Part shown: piece by piece, positions 12,094-23,767 of the stretch
Numbering within the stretch: the stretch's first letter is position 1
Layout: each line of letters begins with the position of its first letter
NCBI GenBank assembly: GCA_950022655.1
Contig: OX465584.1
Span: forward strand, 43,940,723 to 44,004,722
Direction of reading: 5' to 3'
Length of the DNA stretch: 64,000 nucleotides
From: Alentia gelatinosa
Lineage: Eukaryota > Annelida > Polychaeta > Phyllodocida > Polynoidae
Notes under the pieces: generated by a model
The model's input: the letters and a program-made list of their open reading frames with translations, nothing else
What the model was told of the DNA's origin: nothing
The model's database searches: none
Made by a program: the position numbers and the translations under genes

Positions 12094-12535
12094 TCCCACC
12101 TCAGCAGATGGTTAATGTCCTGATAGCTGGGGAAGGGGTCTTGCCATGTGGCGATGCATTATTCGAACCAAACCCGGAACTGTTTTCCTTAAAACGTATC
12201 AAACACTGTTTTCCCTAAAAGGAATACAAGCCTGGGACACTTTGATCGGTAGTGGGCGCGATGGATCAATTCCTATAAGTAATCACACCTCCGGGTTGAT
12301 TAAATTGAAGAAAGGTGACACATTGGGCTGGGCAACCCTAGCTAATGTAGATGGCCTAGTAGACTCCGGTCCACAGGGAATCACACCTATTCCAGTGTTC
12401 AATATAGACGGGAAAGATATGGCATCCGACCCGGGACAACTGGACTTTGAGGGAATTGATTATGAAGAAGTGAGAGTGAGTGCTATTGTTTCAGGAACGG
12501 GGAATATTCCAGTTCCGGATCAGCTGCATGAACTC
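12094..12535 (+). pseudogene. Protease-RT linker region of pol, Gypsy element 1
   Basis: Contains AWDTLIG, SIPISNHTSG and LKKGDTLGWATLANV, clearly matching the same region of Gypsy element 2 (AWDTLVG, SIPVSNHTTE, NKGDIVGRVMLANV at 30421-30540). It is frameshifted once near 12200. The following text to about 12665 enters the start of RT (HTIDTEGHRPFRLP) and then breaks off. Confidence 0.75.
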
Positions 12536-12622
12536 TAGAAGTCTTAGCTCAGTCTGCAGATGCACCAAACAGTGGGGAACAACAAGAGCTAAGAAAACTT
12601 CTTAAGAAAATGGAGTCAATCT

Positions 12623-12943
12623 TTGCTCATCGGGTGGAACATACGATTGACACTGAGGGACACCGACCTTTCCGACTTCCGTAGCGACAGATACCACGGT
12701 AATGGGTGCCCGTCAACACAACGGAAACCAGGACGGCCACGGAAGGTTACTCCTGCTTACACTAACCTCAAAGGGAAGGTGTGGGCAGATCTGAAGCCTG
12801 AAGAGGCTAAATTCAATACGGCTACTGATCGAGCTATGCACACAAAGCATGGTTCGACAAGTAGAAAGAAGCTTGAAATAGGCTTACCCCCACGCCGCAG
12901 CTCTCAACTAAAATCCAAGGCTGTGGTTAGCTATAAAGAGTAG
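12623..12943 (+). pseudogene. C-terminal tail of pol, Gypsy element 1 (after internal deletion)
   Basis: After a break the sequence resumes with RKPGRPRKVTP and a basic tail ending SYKE. The ending RRSSQLK...VVSYKE matches Gypsy element 2 (RRSTQLRGETAVNYKA, ending at 34541), which marks the end of pol in both. Confidence 0.65.
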
Positions 12944-13379
12944 TGGTGCTGGGGTTGTCGAAAAACACGAGAACACAAGTACGGAGTGTAGATTGTTAGG
13001 AGTCAGTGGCGTGTCAATTTGAATTGAATGTTGATCAGAACTCATCTTGAGTAAGTCATTGTGTGCCGCAGCCCAGACGTTGCTCTAAGGGACCCCATCG
13101 AGGGTCAGGTACGATCCATTTGATGAAATCTGAACACAGCCTCCCACACTTCTAATGTGATGCACGACGGCTAAAGGAAACCCCCACGCGGAGAACTCAT
13201 GTAGGAGCTCAAGGAAGGGCTACCCCGGGTTTCAGAACCTGCACTGGGAGATCGAATGGCACGAGCGAATCAGGTCAACCGAGACGGTTGACCCTTGACT
13301 TCTTCACGCATGCGGTGACGTTGAGTCTGTATTGGCACGGTTGATTGGTTCAAGAGATTGAATCTAGGCCAACTAGGAG

Positions 13380-13387
13380 TATATAAG
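13380..13387 (+). promoter_or_regulatory. Internal TATA box upstream of the third ORF, Gypsy element 1
   Basis: TATATAAG lies between the pol stop (12943) and the third ORF start (13461), far from the LTR's own TATA (about 17744). The second Gypsy element has TATATAAA in the equivalent place (34966). It could drive a separate transcript for the third ORF. Confidence 0.5.
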
Positions 13388-13410
13388 ACCCTATTTTTTC
13401 AGTGGTCTTC

Positions 13411-13446
13411 ACTCTGTGATCGGAGTGGTGCCTAGCACCACAGAGT
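13411..13446 (+). other. Leader hairpin before the third ORF, Gypsy element 1
   Basis: ACTCTGTG pairs with CACAGAGT around an inner GTGGTGC/GCACCAC stem. The hairpin starts 24 bases after the TATA box and ends 14 bases before ATG 13461. A hairpin with the same outer sequence occurs at 34997-35036. Confidence 0.6.
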
Positions 13447-14162
13447 CGGGTGGTAGCAGCATGGCTGACCGTACCCCTGTTATGGAGGGTGAGCTTGTAG
13501 AGCGGGCTGTGCGAGTTCGAGGCAATCGTGTCTTATCCGGCACATCGTCCATGAGCACCGGACTGCTGGCGCTGCGGCTAGGGAGCGGGTCATGAACCTT
13601 TGGCAGAGGTTCGATGACCTGGCTTCTGATGACCAGCAGGGCAGACTGGAGCCAGAAACTTTCGTGAGCGACAGACAGTTGTTCAAGATTGGATGGAAGA
13701 AGAATCCCGGCTGGTACGGGACTCTCATGCTGTCCATCTCGAATCACAAAAAGATGACACAAGAGATGAAGCTGAGCAAACGGGCCCATAGCCGGGAACC
13801 TGTTAAACGCTCTGTGAAGGCCCGACGGTGGGTGAAACAGTTGTCATTGTCCTCGTCCAGCAAGGATGATACCTCTGGGAAACCTGCCGGAGAACCTAGA
13901 GAGAAGTCGGCTCCTCATAAGCACACCATCGCTGACATGGTGGAAGCAGCTTACAAGGCTAAACCGAGTGCAGCTGCTGGGTCCGCCCCAGCAGCATCTG
14001 TGAGTGCGGGAAACGTTCTGCCTATTTCCAAAGCAGGTAGACCCGTGGAGAAACTGACTGGGACTCGTCCTGGTCAGGGCCTCTCGGGAGTGACCCCACT
14101 GGCAAAAGGAAAGGTTGCTACCCAAGTGTCTGGGAAAGCTAAGGGTGATGAGCCCTTCCCGG

Positions 14163-14565
14163 TGTGATGCGAAATATGGTTACCTTGCGAAATTCCGCTT
14201 TTATCGCCCACGAGCATGCGCAGTCATGAATTTCACGATTGGAGAGTGCGGAAATCATCGGGCTCTCTCATCCTAGTTGGTAACACTCTCCTCCCAGATC
14301 TTTCACGGCACTAAAGCTTGCTAATAGTAATACAAGCAACTTTGCACGTTTCGTCGATCGAACGATATTTCACGGGAGCGGCGCCAACGTCACGCAACGT
14401 AGTAACGGGTACGTCCGGCCGCAAAAACGGACACTGCGCTGCTCGGTTTTTTCTCTTTGCAGAATAGTCCGTGAAATGTGAGCGCAGGAAGTTCTCCACA
14501 CGCCTGCGCGAGTAGAGTGGGCGATAAAAGCGGAATTTCGCAAGGTAACCGATTTTCGCATCACA
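14163..14565. mobile_element. 403-bp TIR element with CCGG target duplication (Ginger-like ends)
   Basis: TIRs of about 50 bp, nearly perfect, begin TGTGATGCGAAA and are flanked by CCGG on each side (14159-14162 and 14566-14569). TGTNR ends with 4-bp duplications are, to my knowledge, a property of Ginger DNA transposons; the assignment is inference. It has no transposase. It interrupts the third ORF of Gypsy element 1, so it is younger than that element. Confidence 0.75.
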
Positions 14566-14787
14566 CCGGCTCTTCCACCCCTGGCTAACCCTGCACCTGT
14601 GGCGGTGAAGAAACCTGCGACGAGGCCTTCGCCTAAGTCAACGGTGACTTCCTCGCCTCAGGCGCTGACAGTTGAGGACGTCCAGTGGGCAGACCAATGG
14701 GAGTCGCAATTAGGTGGTACTCTTGAGGGGCGGGTGCGGAACAGTGCTAGGTCCCTTTGGGAAAACCTCGTAGAGGAGCTGGTTAAC

Positions 14788-15630
14788 CTGGGCCCTGTTT
14801 TTTAGTCTCGACAATCGTTATGGGCGACATGTTTCAGCCGTCAGTGTCCTATAGAGCTAAGATCTTAGAAGATCGGTGATATGTCGTGGGGCTACGACGC
14901 TTAGGGAGGTAAAAGGTGTCCTATAGTCACGACAATCGGTGGTTAATGGAGCAGAAACTGTCGCCCAAACTGTCGGAACTCAAGACATCTGTGGATATGT
15001 CGTACCGAGTGTGGAACTTAACTTCCAGTGGGAATTAAGCAATGATATTTTAACACGAGTAAGGTATACATCTAACCTATAATCTTACCAAATATGAAGA
15101 TAATCGGCAGTAGCATTCCGAAGATATCAGGGTTAGAATTTTGTCATAGCAAATAGTGCTCTGGTGGCCAGTGTACCCAGCACTTCCCGCCGGCCTCTGG
15201 GGGGAGACAAAAACAACAGCCGAAATCCCGCCGCAATATGGGGGAGTGAAAAACATCAGCGACCAATGCTAAGCACTGAGGGAGTGAAAAATTAAAACGC
15301 CGATAACTTCAGAACGCTACGTCCGATCTTCTTCGCATTTGTAATGTTTATAGTTTATATGTATCCCTTACTCGTGTTAAAATTTCATCGCTTAATTCCT
15401 TCGGGAAGTGGGAAAATCCTCTATATACGCACAGTGATGTGTTATAGAACCTAAGACAGTTCTATACTTGTCGTTAGCGCCGACACTTTGAGCTCCGATC
15501 TTAGGCCGCAGGCTACGACACTGTCTATAGGACAGCGGCCATTTTGTATCACCAAAAAATGTCTTGGTCTCAAGGGACGATCTTAGGCCATTGTGGATCT
15601 ACGATATTGTGACTAAAAAACAGGGCCCTG
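14788..15630. mobile_element. Family-F1 element, complete copy inside Gypsy element 1
   Basis: Ends CTGGGCCCTGTTTTTTAGT and inverse at 15612-15630. The interior is a foldback like the copy at 2842. The hexamer CTGGTT occurs just outside each end (14779-14784 and 15633-15638) and may be a target duplication. It splits the third ORF. Confidence 0.8.
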
Positions 15631-16366
15631 GTCTGGTTCTTGGTGAAGGAAGCCACGAATATGGACCATCTCTGGAAGACGCCCGCATACAGCGAACCCT
15701 GGCACAGTTGCCGTTTACCTGGCTGGAACCCCAGACCCATCGCCAGGATGAGCTGTGTCTTAAACATTTGGGTATGTCGCTGTTTGACATCGGGGACAGC
15801 CCGCTACCTATCGAGGAAGCGTGGTTAGCCTGACAGCACAGCTGTGGGAGGTTCCTACAGTTCAGTTTGGAGGGAACAGATCTGGCACATCGGCAACTCG
15901 CTGATGCATTGGGCTGGTCCTCTCTGACTGAGGAAGCCTCCATTGCCACCACGTCCATGGAATCACAACCCATGAACCCATGGAAGTGAGTGTCGATACT
16001 CTGTTGTCGGGGCAAGGTCAGTCTCCAGTAGATCAGACTCAGCCCTTACAGCCTAGAGCGCCTCCTCCTGTGACGCGAGTGGAGACACCGGCGGGACCTC
16101 CCCAGGTAACGTCTGGCACTCAACCCGCGGAACAGGGTGGAACCATGCGGATGGACACCCTGTTCATCCCATTGGAGTCCGGGATCACCCTTGATACTGG
16201 ACCGTCTGCTCTGCAGCAGTTGGTGTCTCAGCTTCAGCCGGCAACGGCGCTGAGCCCACTGCAGCCAGAGCAGGGTGCCCCAGTAATGTCGGTTCCTCTG
16301 ACTACCACTGAGGCCAGTCAGTTGAAAGTGGTCGACCTCAAAACTTCCTCTGACAAGGATGTTTAG

Positions 16367-17605
16367 GGTCGACGACGGATGACTAGGCTGGGAGCCAGTG
16401 GGCCGGGAAGGTGCCATCTACTTCCATGATGGACGACTGCATTCAATCTCAGTTGATTGCGGTAATCTGTCGCTTTGCTCCTCATGTATTAACTATATCA
16501 GTTCTTACATGGGGAACACCCACATTGGGAATTAATTTTCCCAATGGAGAGGGTGTACGGGGGCCGTCTGGCTGGAAGCATGCTTTTCCTCAGCACCCAG
16601 CGGGTTGCTAAGGGGGGGGGGGGGGGGGGGGGTTAGAGGAACAGCCAGGAATCCGCCTGGATAAGCAATCCCAAGTTGGGGCTGAGGAAAGTTTGAAAAG
16701 ACTTTCTAGAGGCCTTTATGTGGCACCTGGTAAGGAAGGCTATATCTCCCGGGTATAGATCGTCGATTTGACAGTGAGATAGTAGACTTCACCCCCGTCT
16801 CATTGGATGGACTTTGCTATTTCTACCTTGGGTCAGTGATCGTAAGTTCTGAAATACGGCTGGAATTTGGGCCTTCATTGGTACTCAATTCTATGCTGAG
16901 GAATATATGCCAGTATAGCTGGAGCCGAAAAAAAAAAGAACACTGATACTACACACTTTTTACGAAGTGGATGGAGAAATTGTTTGCCTTTTGGCCGTTA
17001 TTCCGTTATCGGAAACCTCAGAAGGTGTTAAGCAAGGCTGGCCCTTCTTTCTGTCTTCACACTGGAACAGTGGGAAGCCCAGCACCCACCAGGCATCGGG
17101 CTGAACGAAGTAGGTCTGCAATGCTGGTGGGCCCGCTGGGCTCAATACTCAAGACGTAGAGGAAAAACAACAACCAAGCTGCCGGGAGCCCTCCAGGACA
17201 ACAACCGGAACAGCTGGAGGCACGGTGCTCGACAGTCCGGGCTGACCACTTGTAGGTCTGTGGCTGTCGAGTCCTCCTCGCCCAACGCTCAAGACATCGC
17301 TCACCGGCACAAGATGGGTGACTATCATATATTACATATCAGAGGTGCTAGCAAGGCTAGTCCTCTACATTTCAACATGTTGTTTCCTCTTTTCTAAATG
17401 TTGTATCTTCCACATTTTTATTATTCTCACTTTACAATTCCACTTTTCACTTTATACTACGGTATCAGTGAATTCTTGTGAACGCCAGGAAGCTAGAGAG
17501 TAGACCAAGAACTGCTGGATTTGGACTGTAAGACGGGTTGTCCCCTAGCAGCATAATGGCTGCCTTGGTTCCCCCCCCCCCCTTAGCAAAAACTGGGAGG
17601 GGTAA
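16367..17605 (+). other. Gypsy element 1 region between third ORF and 3' LTR
   Basis: No convincing ORF. It includes a run of about 21 G near 16612, a poly(C) run near 17572 and a purine-rich stretch just before the LTR (AAAAACTGGGAGGGGTAA), a plausible polypurine tract. A segment at 16485-16530 matches 38340-38385 of Gypsy element 2, so part of this region is conserved between the two families. Confidence 0.55.
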
Positions 17606-18130
17606 TGTAGTGGGGTGGGAATCTAGCAGTGTTCGGATGTTCTACGGAAGATGGTGTGGAGAGTCAATCCTTACTGTGTAGTGGTTCCGGGGAACACTGC
17701 ACACGGGAGTGGCGCGGCGGAGACAAGGATTACATAACGCTGGGTATATATACTCAGCGTTCACAGTAGGTCGACAGGCTGTCCTTGCGCATCTCTCCTT
17801 GACCCTTGGACCCTCATATTTGCAGACAGGTTCTCGTAACCTTCCTAGTGGTTAGCCAAGTCTTTTAGATTAGCCTCTCCAGTGCTACCCGGCACACCAT
17901 GCTGGGGTACTGTACTTGTGGGAAAGATCTTCCAGATCTTTCCGGGAAGTAGTTTGTTAATAAACATTAGTGTTTATTAAACGCGTGAGTTGTGTTTGTG
18001 TTACTAAGATCGTGCAAACCCACCGAAAACCGAACCAACCTATGTAATTGGTCGTGGGGTGGGATCCCGCTGGGAATTAGCGTTCCAGAAAGGGGTCTTC
18101 CAACCTGCTAGTCAGGCGGCGACCACCACA
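17606..18130 (+). repeat. 3' LTR of Gypsy element 1
   Basis: 525 bp starting TGTAGTGG and ending CCACCACA. A TATATATA box lies near 17744 and an AATAAA at 17959-17964, giving a normal U3-R-U5 layout. It is preceded by a purine-rich tract. No second copy is visible upstream, so the LTR identity rests on structure and on parallel placement with the LTR at 39613. Confidence 0.7.
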
Positions 18131-18260
18131 TAAATATAAAATGACCCACCATGCTTGTACAAGCTACAAACTCGATGGTAATTTACGGTTTGTACGGAAC
18201 CATAAGTTATTATCTTGTTTTGTAGCTTGTACAGCATGGTCAGGTCATTTTATATAAATA
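18131..18260. repeat. Imperfect inverted repeat directly after the LTR
   Basis: Arms 18131-18170 and about 18219-18260 are inverted copies with a few mismatches (TACAAGCTACAAA against TTTGTAGCTTGTA), around a 48-base loop. It is probably a small foldback element that abuts the LTR end. Confidence 0.6.
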
Positions 18261-19351
18261 CTAACTTATTTTGATTGACAAATACCAATTGACCAATACT
18301 GGTTGACTGATAACAATTGACTAATACCAATTGATGCATCCTTGAATTCCTCTGTGGTTGTCAGAGTTAATCGGTGGAAACGAAATCATACCGTATCTAC
18401 ACTTTTTTCTCGAAAATACTGGCATTACTTATAAACGTTAGTATCCACGACCACCTCAATGCTCAAATCTCCATGTCGACAATGAGAAAAACCTACATGC
18501 TGCCTCTTTAACATTCCACTCTGCTCAGCTTATTGTAGGGATATTTTTTTAAGGTCATTGAGCGCCATTTCGCACACTACATTATTCAATAGAATGAGGA
18601 TACTGGTTATAAATGGAACCTCCAATATTGTAGGGCCACCCACTGACAGACCTACCTAATATGAAAGGGATGAAGCCATTATCTATAACCTAAATAAATA
18701 AGAAGCACATTTTATCGTGGCGTTTATATCGACTGTTACCTGTCAATAGTTACACTTAACCCTTTCGCGCCAGGTGATGCCTTGAGGTATCATTTTCCTA
18801 GACTTGGAAAAATTCATTTAATATAATAGAAAATAATCTATAAATAATGGTACCGCTTGCTGATCGCGGTATACGAAATTCGAGGACTGGCCCTAGCACA
18901 GCAGTTTTCTGTAATTATTGCCTCATATTTGATTTCGATGTTATGAACCGGGCAGTTGGCTACTGCGTAAGACTCAACTCTACTGCAGCTAGTCGTTAAC
19001 TAAAGATTCATTCTTAGAACATTCGAAGATATTCCCCACATGTGCATATGAGGGTCATTATACTTTTTTTTTTTTTGTATTTTGCAGTCTCCAAATTTAG
19101 GTAGGAGTTTAGGTAGAAGAAAAAAATTGATGCAAATCTTTTTAACTTATACAAAACATTTCTGTATAAAAGATTTCTATCGCTGGAAGATATATATGAA
19201 TTACATATTTTATACTGTACAGGACATGTTTACATACAAAAGAGACGGTACCTTTTAGTCAACTGGAAGAAATAAATTCTCTGGTTCAGTCAACGGTAAA
19301 ATATTCCAATTGTATGTTCCTTGACAGAAAATCTGTATAATCTGGGTATCT
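18261..19351. other. No gene seen
   Basis: It begins with about four degenerate short tandem units around ACCAATTGAC (18288-18335). The remainder is AT-rich without recognisable structure. Confidence 0.4.
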
Positions 19352-19517
19352 TTAAAGGTAGGAACTACTGTCTGTCCTACTATATTCCTGCTTCTCTGTG
19401 TTTCTTCGCTGCTCCCTGAACCGGTTGTAAGACGAGGCGTATAACGGTGGCGGGAACCATTCCGAAAATGATGTGGACAACCAGACGACTTCCAGTAACG
19501 TGTCCGGTTGTGAATTT
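19352..19517 (-). CDS. Terminal exon of a putative class A GPCR (TM7 and tail)
   Basis: Minus-strand frame from an acceptor CCCCAG (exon starts at 19517, completing a codon with its first base) to TAA at 19354-19352, 54 residues. WLSTSFSEWFPPPLYASSYN with NRFREQRR fits TM7 of a rhodopsin-like receptor: a PxxY-type motif with the Asn replaced, then helix-8-like FR and basic residues, then a Ser/Thr/Tyr-rich tail. A different frame over the same DNA is open for 126 codons but shows no domain. Earlier exons of the receptor would lie at higher coordinates; I could not assign them. Confidence 0.45.
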
Positions 19518-19635
19518 CTGGGGAACGCCACAGCAGCGCCGTTGTTATTGATCGCAGTGTTTTGGGCCTGGTGCTTTGGTGGCAGTCACAGGAACTAGAG
19601 GATTCATCCCAAACGAACTCCAAAGCGGAAATCAA

Positions 19636-20618
19636 GTCAGCCTAAATGCACATAAGAATGAATATAAGATTCACCTTTGAGAAGGACAGGGGAACTTAAG
19701 TAGGATTTTTAAACGGAAACTTCAATTGATACAAAATCAAGTGGGTCAGAATCTGCAATTTCTTTCAAATAGGCCTACATCTATTTCAATGTGAGCTTAG
19801 CTCTGTCCTTATCAATCATTATCTCCATTTACATGTGTTCCATCTTCTGTTTCTCAGTCCTTTTAATTTTCAATACATGTTTTCAAAAGTAAAGCTGTTC
19901 AAGGAACAATGCGGATATCCTGTATGTATACACTTGTTATATACAGTCAGGGATGTCAGTTGGAATCAGGGTAAAAAGTGAAAACATTTTTCATGTAGAT
20001 ATTTCTGCCACAGAGAGACAGGGAAAACTTTGATAATATGTCCTTGTCGGCCATGGCATGGGGCTGAGGGTTTGTGGGGAGGTCCAAACCACTGTTTTAT
20101 GGCGTAAATGAGGCCAAATCAATAATATCTTTGTTTGATGCAAGGAAAAGCAATTACAGAAACTGAATATGAAAAAGTGGATTTCCACGGAAAAATGGAA
20201 AACTGACATCTCTGTATACTTGTTGTTTGCTTTCACAACAAAACTCCTTGCACATTTCACGACTTCTGGTATATAACTTCCTTTCCCCCCGGAAACATTT
20301 TGACTTAAGTATACACACCAGAACAGTAACCTCATACCCTACTAATCATCACATACACAAACCCGTAAAAATCTGTATACAAGTAATTCAAATTGTTCGA
20401 GCTAGTATGGTTACCATTTCCCATCTAGATCATTCGCCAGAAGCAGAATGAATGCCCTTTGGTATGGTTGATAAAATTACTGCGGGCTATGACTGAAAAA
20501 AAGACAACACTAGACATCAATGACAAAAACAAGGCTTGTTTGAGCCTGGACATAGTTCATAAACAGCAATTTTGCCCTGCTTCTGCCCTTCCCTATGTCT
20601 GAACAGCTTCCCTTACCC
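19636..20618. other. No gene seen
   Basis: AT-rich sequence; ORFs on both strands lack splice or domain support. Confidence 0.4.
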
Positions 20619-20829
20619 AGCGTTTACACTAGACGATTATAGGCGTCGATTATTGACACCACATGACGACTTCCAGCTGTCAATGGCTAAACATCGATAC
20701 ATATAAAAGATGTTAACGTTTAAGATAAATTCTTAGGTCGATGACGATATTACGTAATCGAACACCACCTGACGACTATAGGCTAGACGATCTGCAGTTG
20801 TCACGTTTTAGTCGTCTAGTGTTAACTGT
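20619..20829. mobile_element. Short TIR element with ACACTAGACGA ends
   Basis: The left end AGCGTTTACACTAGACGA and the inverse of the right end (CAGTTAACACTAGACGA) are similar. The inside repeats GACGAC, CGTC and TAGGC motifs. It has no coding content. Same terminal style as the elements at 54257, 56678, 57496 and 59900. Confidence 0.5.
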
Positions 20830-21394
20830 GAATTGCGAATCGAGTCCGGATAGAAAATAATATAAAAAAAGACGTTCACAGCGCTGGGCATGGAAATGAG
20901 AGAGTCTATCAACAGAATGTAGAACTCGGTAAATTATAATTGGATTTATGCAATCACATGTGGTGTTTCCCTTGAGGGTCTTCGTCAGAGGAAGAACGTT
21001 GCCCTTGATTGAATTGTGGTTAACTTGTGAGAGAAAATAATGTCTATGGGGTAAACACGGTCAAAGTCCCTATATCAAGTGACTAATATCGCCAATACCT
21101 TGATCAAGAAATTGAGGTAGACTCTAGGGAAAGGCGTAAGGTCACAGGTACTACTGAGATCACAGACTTCTGTACAAGTTTTCTCGACGCGTAGCAAAAC
21201 GGTTTCCCTAGGTGAAAAAGACTTAATAAATAAGAAAGATGAGAGATGAGCAATATTTTGACCTCCTGAAGCGCAGTAAGATAGGAAACATATACATGGA
21301 ACACCAATATAGGAGATACTGAACCGGCTCCATGTACATCCTGATCCTCTATTGGATGTGGGCCATTAATATTCCCGGGGAAAATAGGCCTCAC

Positions 21395-21556
21395 CCCTAT
21401 GTAGCACAAAATCCCAATTGCCGATGCCATGTATACAGACCCCATTAACGTTATGATGTACTGGCCCACTTTGGGCCTCGAGTCACTCACGGTACAACCA
21501 CGATGCTGTGCACAGGGCTTGCAAAATTGAAGAGAATATCCCGGACACAGGCCTAC
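21395..21556 (-). CDS. Candidate exon: Cys-rich segment followed by a transmembrane helix
   Basis: A 162-nt phase 0-0 minus-strand exon between AG (after CTCAG) and the donor GTGAGG (21394-21389), within a longer open frame (21104-21697). It encodes CPGYSLQFCKPCAQHRGC, a short basic stretch (RPK) and about 20 hydrophobic residues (YIITLMGSVYMASAIGIL). It reads like a juxtamembrane Cys motif plus a membrane helix. The family is not recognised. It could precede the GPCR-like exon at 19352 only with further exons, because the phases do not match directly. Confidence 0.3.
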
Positions 21557-21699
21557 CTGAGATGTTGAGAAATGCATCGTCAATTTGGGAATAACGTCAT
21601 GGAACAGATCAAGCAATAGTTGGAGTAACAACAGGAAAGATGAGAAGGAATCGATAGAACCCTCGGAAACGGTAATGGACATTTTATTCAATGGCATTA

Positions 21700-23049
21700 T
21701 TCATCAAGATAACGTGGAGGATTTGGCACTTAGATAAAAACACGGATGATTCCGTTCATTTGACATTAGTAAAGATATGAAACGTTGTTTATATAATGGC
21801 CACCAAAATATGATAGCGGGGTCATGCTATATTGTCTTTTATTTACGTTTCTAACTTTCGATTAAAGTTCAATATTTACTGTTAACTATATGAGTATCAA
21901 AGGTTGATTGATTTTAGGTCATAATTCCTTCATTTCCTTCTTTCCAAGATAAACAAAATAATATATGAGAGGTGTTAAACATGCAAAACCAAACTCATTC
22001 CGTTTCAATTAAACATCATTTATTTATGAGAAATGATCAGTAACAGACAGGCTGATGAGATGAGTGATTGGTGAAGGTATTTCAAAACTCAACGTTTCGA
22101 TAAATCTAATTTATCTTCATCTTCGTTATATCAGATAATATAGGGAGTAACCATAAAGAAATGTCCCAGCGGAATAACGAAGTGTGCATTCATTTTAACA
22201 CATGTAATATGACGGAATAATGCGACTAAATTTTGGTGTCCAAGGGCTACATAATTGGCATTCCCATTGTCTGACCACCTGCATTCAACATGCTGGGTAT
22301 GCATTGTTTATTCATTCGGGTAAAGGTAGGTTACCTTGGTGGCAGTCAGGTATGGTCTATTTATATGTTAAACATATGTGCCTGTTGCGAAAAATATGGT
22401 ATTCTGGAGAAATATGAGGAATATCGCGCAATATATTTGCCAGAAACGGGACTGAGTTCTGAGGGTAAATGTACTTTATCCTACAATACTTAAACCTGAA
22501 TAGACTGGCGCTGTTTGAGACGAGACCGCAAAAATCGGTAGAGCATGTTTCTGTGCCATTCCCCTGCTCCATCTAATGTTACAAAAAAAACCAGGAACAA
22601 CAGTAGTGGGGCTGTCATACGGAACAAAATATCAATAAAGAGAGAACGTGACAGGCATAACTTATTCGAACCAACGCTTCAATTAGAAATTACAAAAGAT
22701 CATAGTCATTCTACTTGTGATTATGTTTTTTTTGAAGGAGCAGAGGGACCGGTGGATGGGAGAAGAGTGCTGAGGTCTGCTTTTTCGTAGGTTGTGAAGA
22801 GAGGGCGAGGCGACAGCATGGTTGGTTTATTACGGTGGCCTGGGACAGGCCTACAGTGTGAACTTATTAGAGCATGCTTGTGAGCCCTATATATGTTGCC
22901 TAAAGGTTAGAGTGGTCACATATAGACTTCCAGCGTGCTGCAAAAACACTGTCCCTTCACTAACTGTGTGCTATTCACTGTGATATTGGGAGAGGAGCAG
23001 GGTGCCAGTATCTTAGGAGCATGCCCAACTGATCATGACCAATCACCCA
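21700..23049. other. No gene seen
   Basis: AT-rich. A longer + frame at 22545-22790 has no start context or known domain. Nothing else supported. Confidence 0.4.
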
Positions 23050-23767
23050 GGGAGCTGTTTCACTAGTAGTGGGGTCAAAGTGAGAGATAGGACTGCAACA
23101 GTGGCACCAACAGTGGTTTCCCAAAAATCGCGTTTCATTAGTAGTCTCGTGGTTGAGGTGGCCATTTCTTTCACTATGCCAGCAAAGCGAACAGAACATT
23201 TTATAAATCAATAATTTGATAATTCCAAATTATTCCTCGTGTCATTCCTCATATTTCAGTGTTTATTTGACGTCCCTACATGTATTATTGACTGAGTTAT
23301 GGTGCCGACACTGTACCTCTCGCTTGTCAGATATTGAAGTGATAGGCTAGGGTCAAGCAGTACAGTGGCATACCGACCAAGTAGTGCAGTGACTAGTTCT
23401 TGGTTCGAATAGTATAATAGTTTTAACAAAGAATTTGACCACTGGAAAATTGTGAAAATCAAGATTTGGGTAAAAGATACATTTGGGATTGCTCGGAGCA
23501 TTTTTTACTTTAATTAAATATGATATGGTATGTTTTGAAATGGTTGTTTTGATCAATACGAGAGGGTAGACCCTCTCGCTTACAGAGGCTCCACAGTGGC
23601 ATTAACAGCGAGAGCCACTGTACTGATGAAACGGGTTCTGCCACTGTTGGTGCCGCTCGTGTCCAAAGTGCCGTTCACGCTTGAATGCATCTACTAATGA
23701 AACGCATACTGCCGCTGTGGTGCCACTGCTAGAAACAACGACTTGTCTCTCCTAGTGAAACAGCCCC
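23050..23767. mobile_element. Family-F3 TIR element (GGGGGCTGTTTCACTA ends)
   Basis: The left end GGGAGCTGTTTCACTAGTAG and the right end CTAGTGAAACAGCCCC are inverted. Near each end are repeated words (GTGGCACCAACAGTGG, GCCACTGTTGGTGCC). The same ends occur at 51450-52311. No ORF of note. Confidence 0.65.

Larger units (their letters stand above)
13461..16366 (+). pseudogene. Third ORF of Gypsy element 1, unrecognised, interrupted
   Basis: Starts ATG GCT at 13461. A frameshift near 13560 moves it to the frame of 13592-14167, with NLWQRFDDLASDDQQGR, GWKKNPGWYGTLMLSI and a long Ser/Ala/Pro/Lys-rich tail. It is then broken by the element at 14163-14565, continues in 14599-14805 with VQWADQWESQL, is broken again by the F1 element at 14788-15630, and continues with LGMSLFDIGDSPLPIEEAWL and a Pro/Gln-rich end to the stop at 16366. 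There is no signal peptide, no run of transmembrane segments and no envelope motif. Two blocks match the third ORF of Gypsy element 2 (VQWERWSQEL; QGVSMFEPSNIAAAEAAWL). Composition suggests a structured core in low-complexity linkers. Function unknown. Confidence 0.6.
11180..18130 (+). mobile_element. Gypsy element 1, decayed, with third ORF and 3' LTR
   Basis: Order: GC-rich segment of unclear coding value (11180-11690), protease (11692-12056), protease-RT linker (12094-12535), end of integrase (12623-12943), spacer with TATA box and hairpin, third ORF (13461-16366, broken by two DNA elements), untranslated region with a poly(G) run, and 3' LTR (17606-18130). Nearly all of RT, RNase H and integrase is deleted between about 12665 and 12700. 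A 5' LTR was not found. Its linker, integrase tail and third ORF resemble those of Gypsy element 2, but the two are clearly diverged. Confidence 0.75.

Noticed and set aside
14311..14564. Minus-strand ORFs of about 62 codons
   Set aside because: They are wholly inside the 403-bp TIR element and lack domains.
18762..18800. TTAACCCTTTCGCGCC resembling a piggyBac end at a TTAA site
   Set aside because: No inverse end or second TTAA partner was found nearby; a single 12-base resemblance is not enough.
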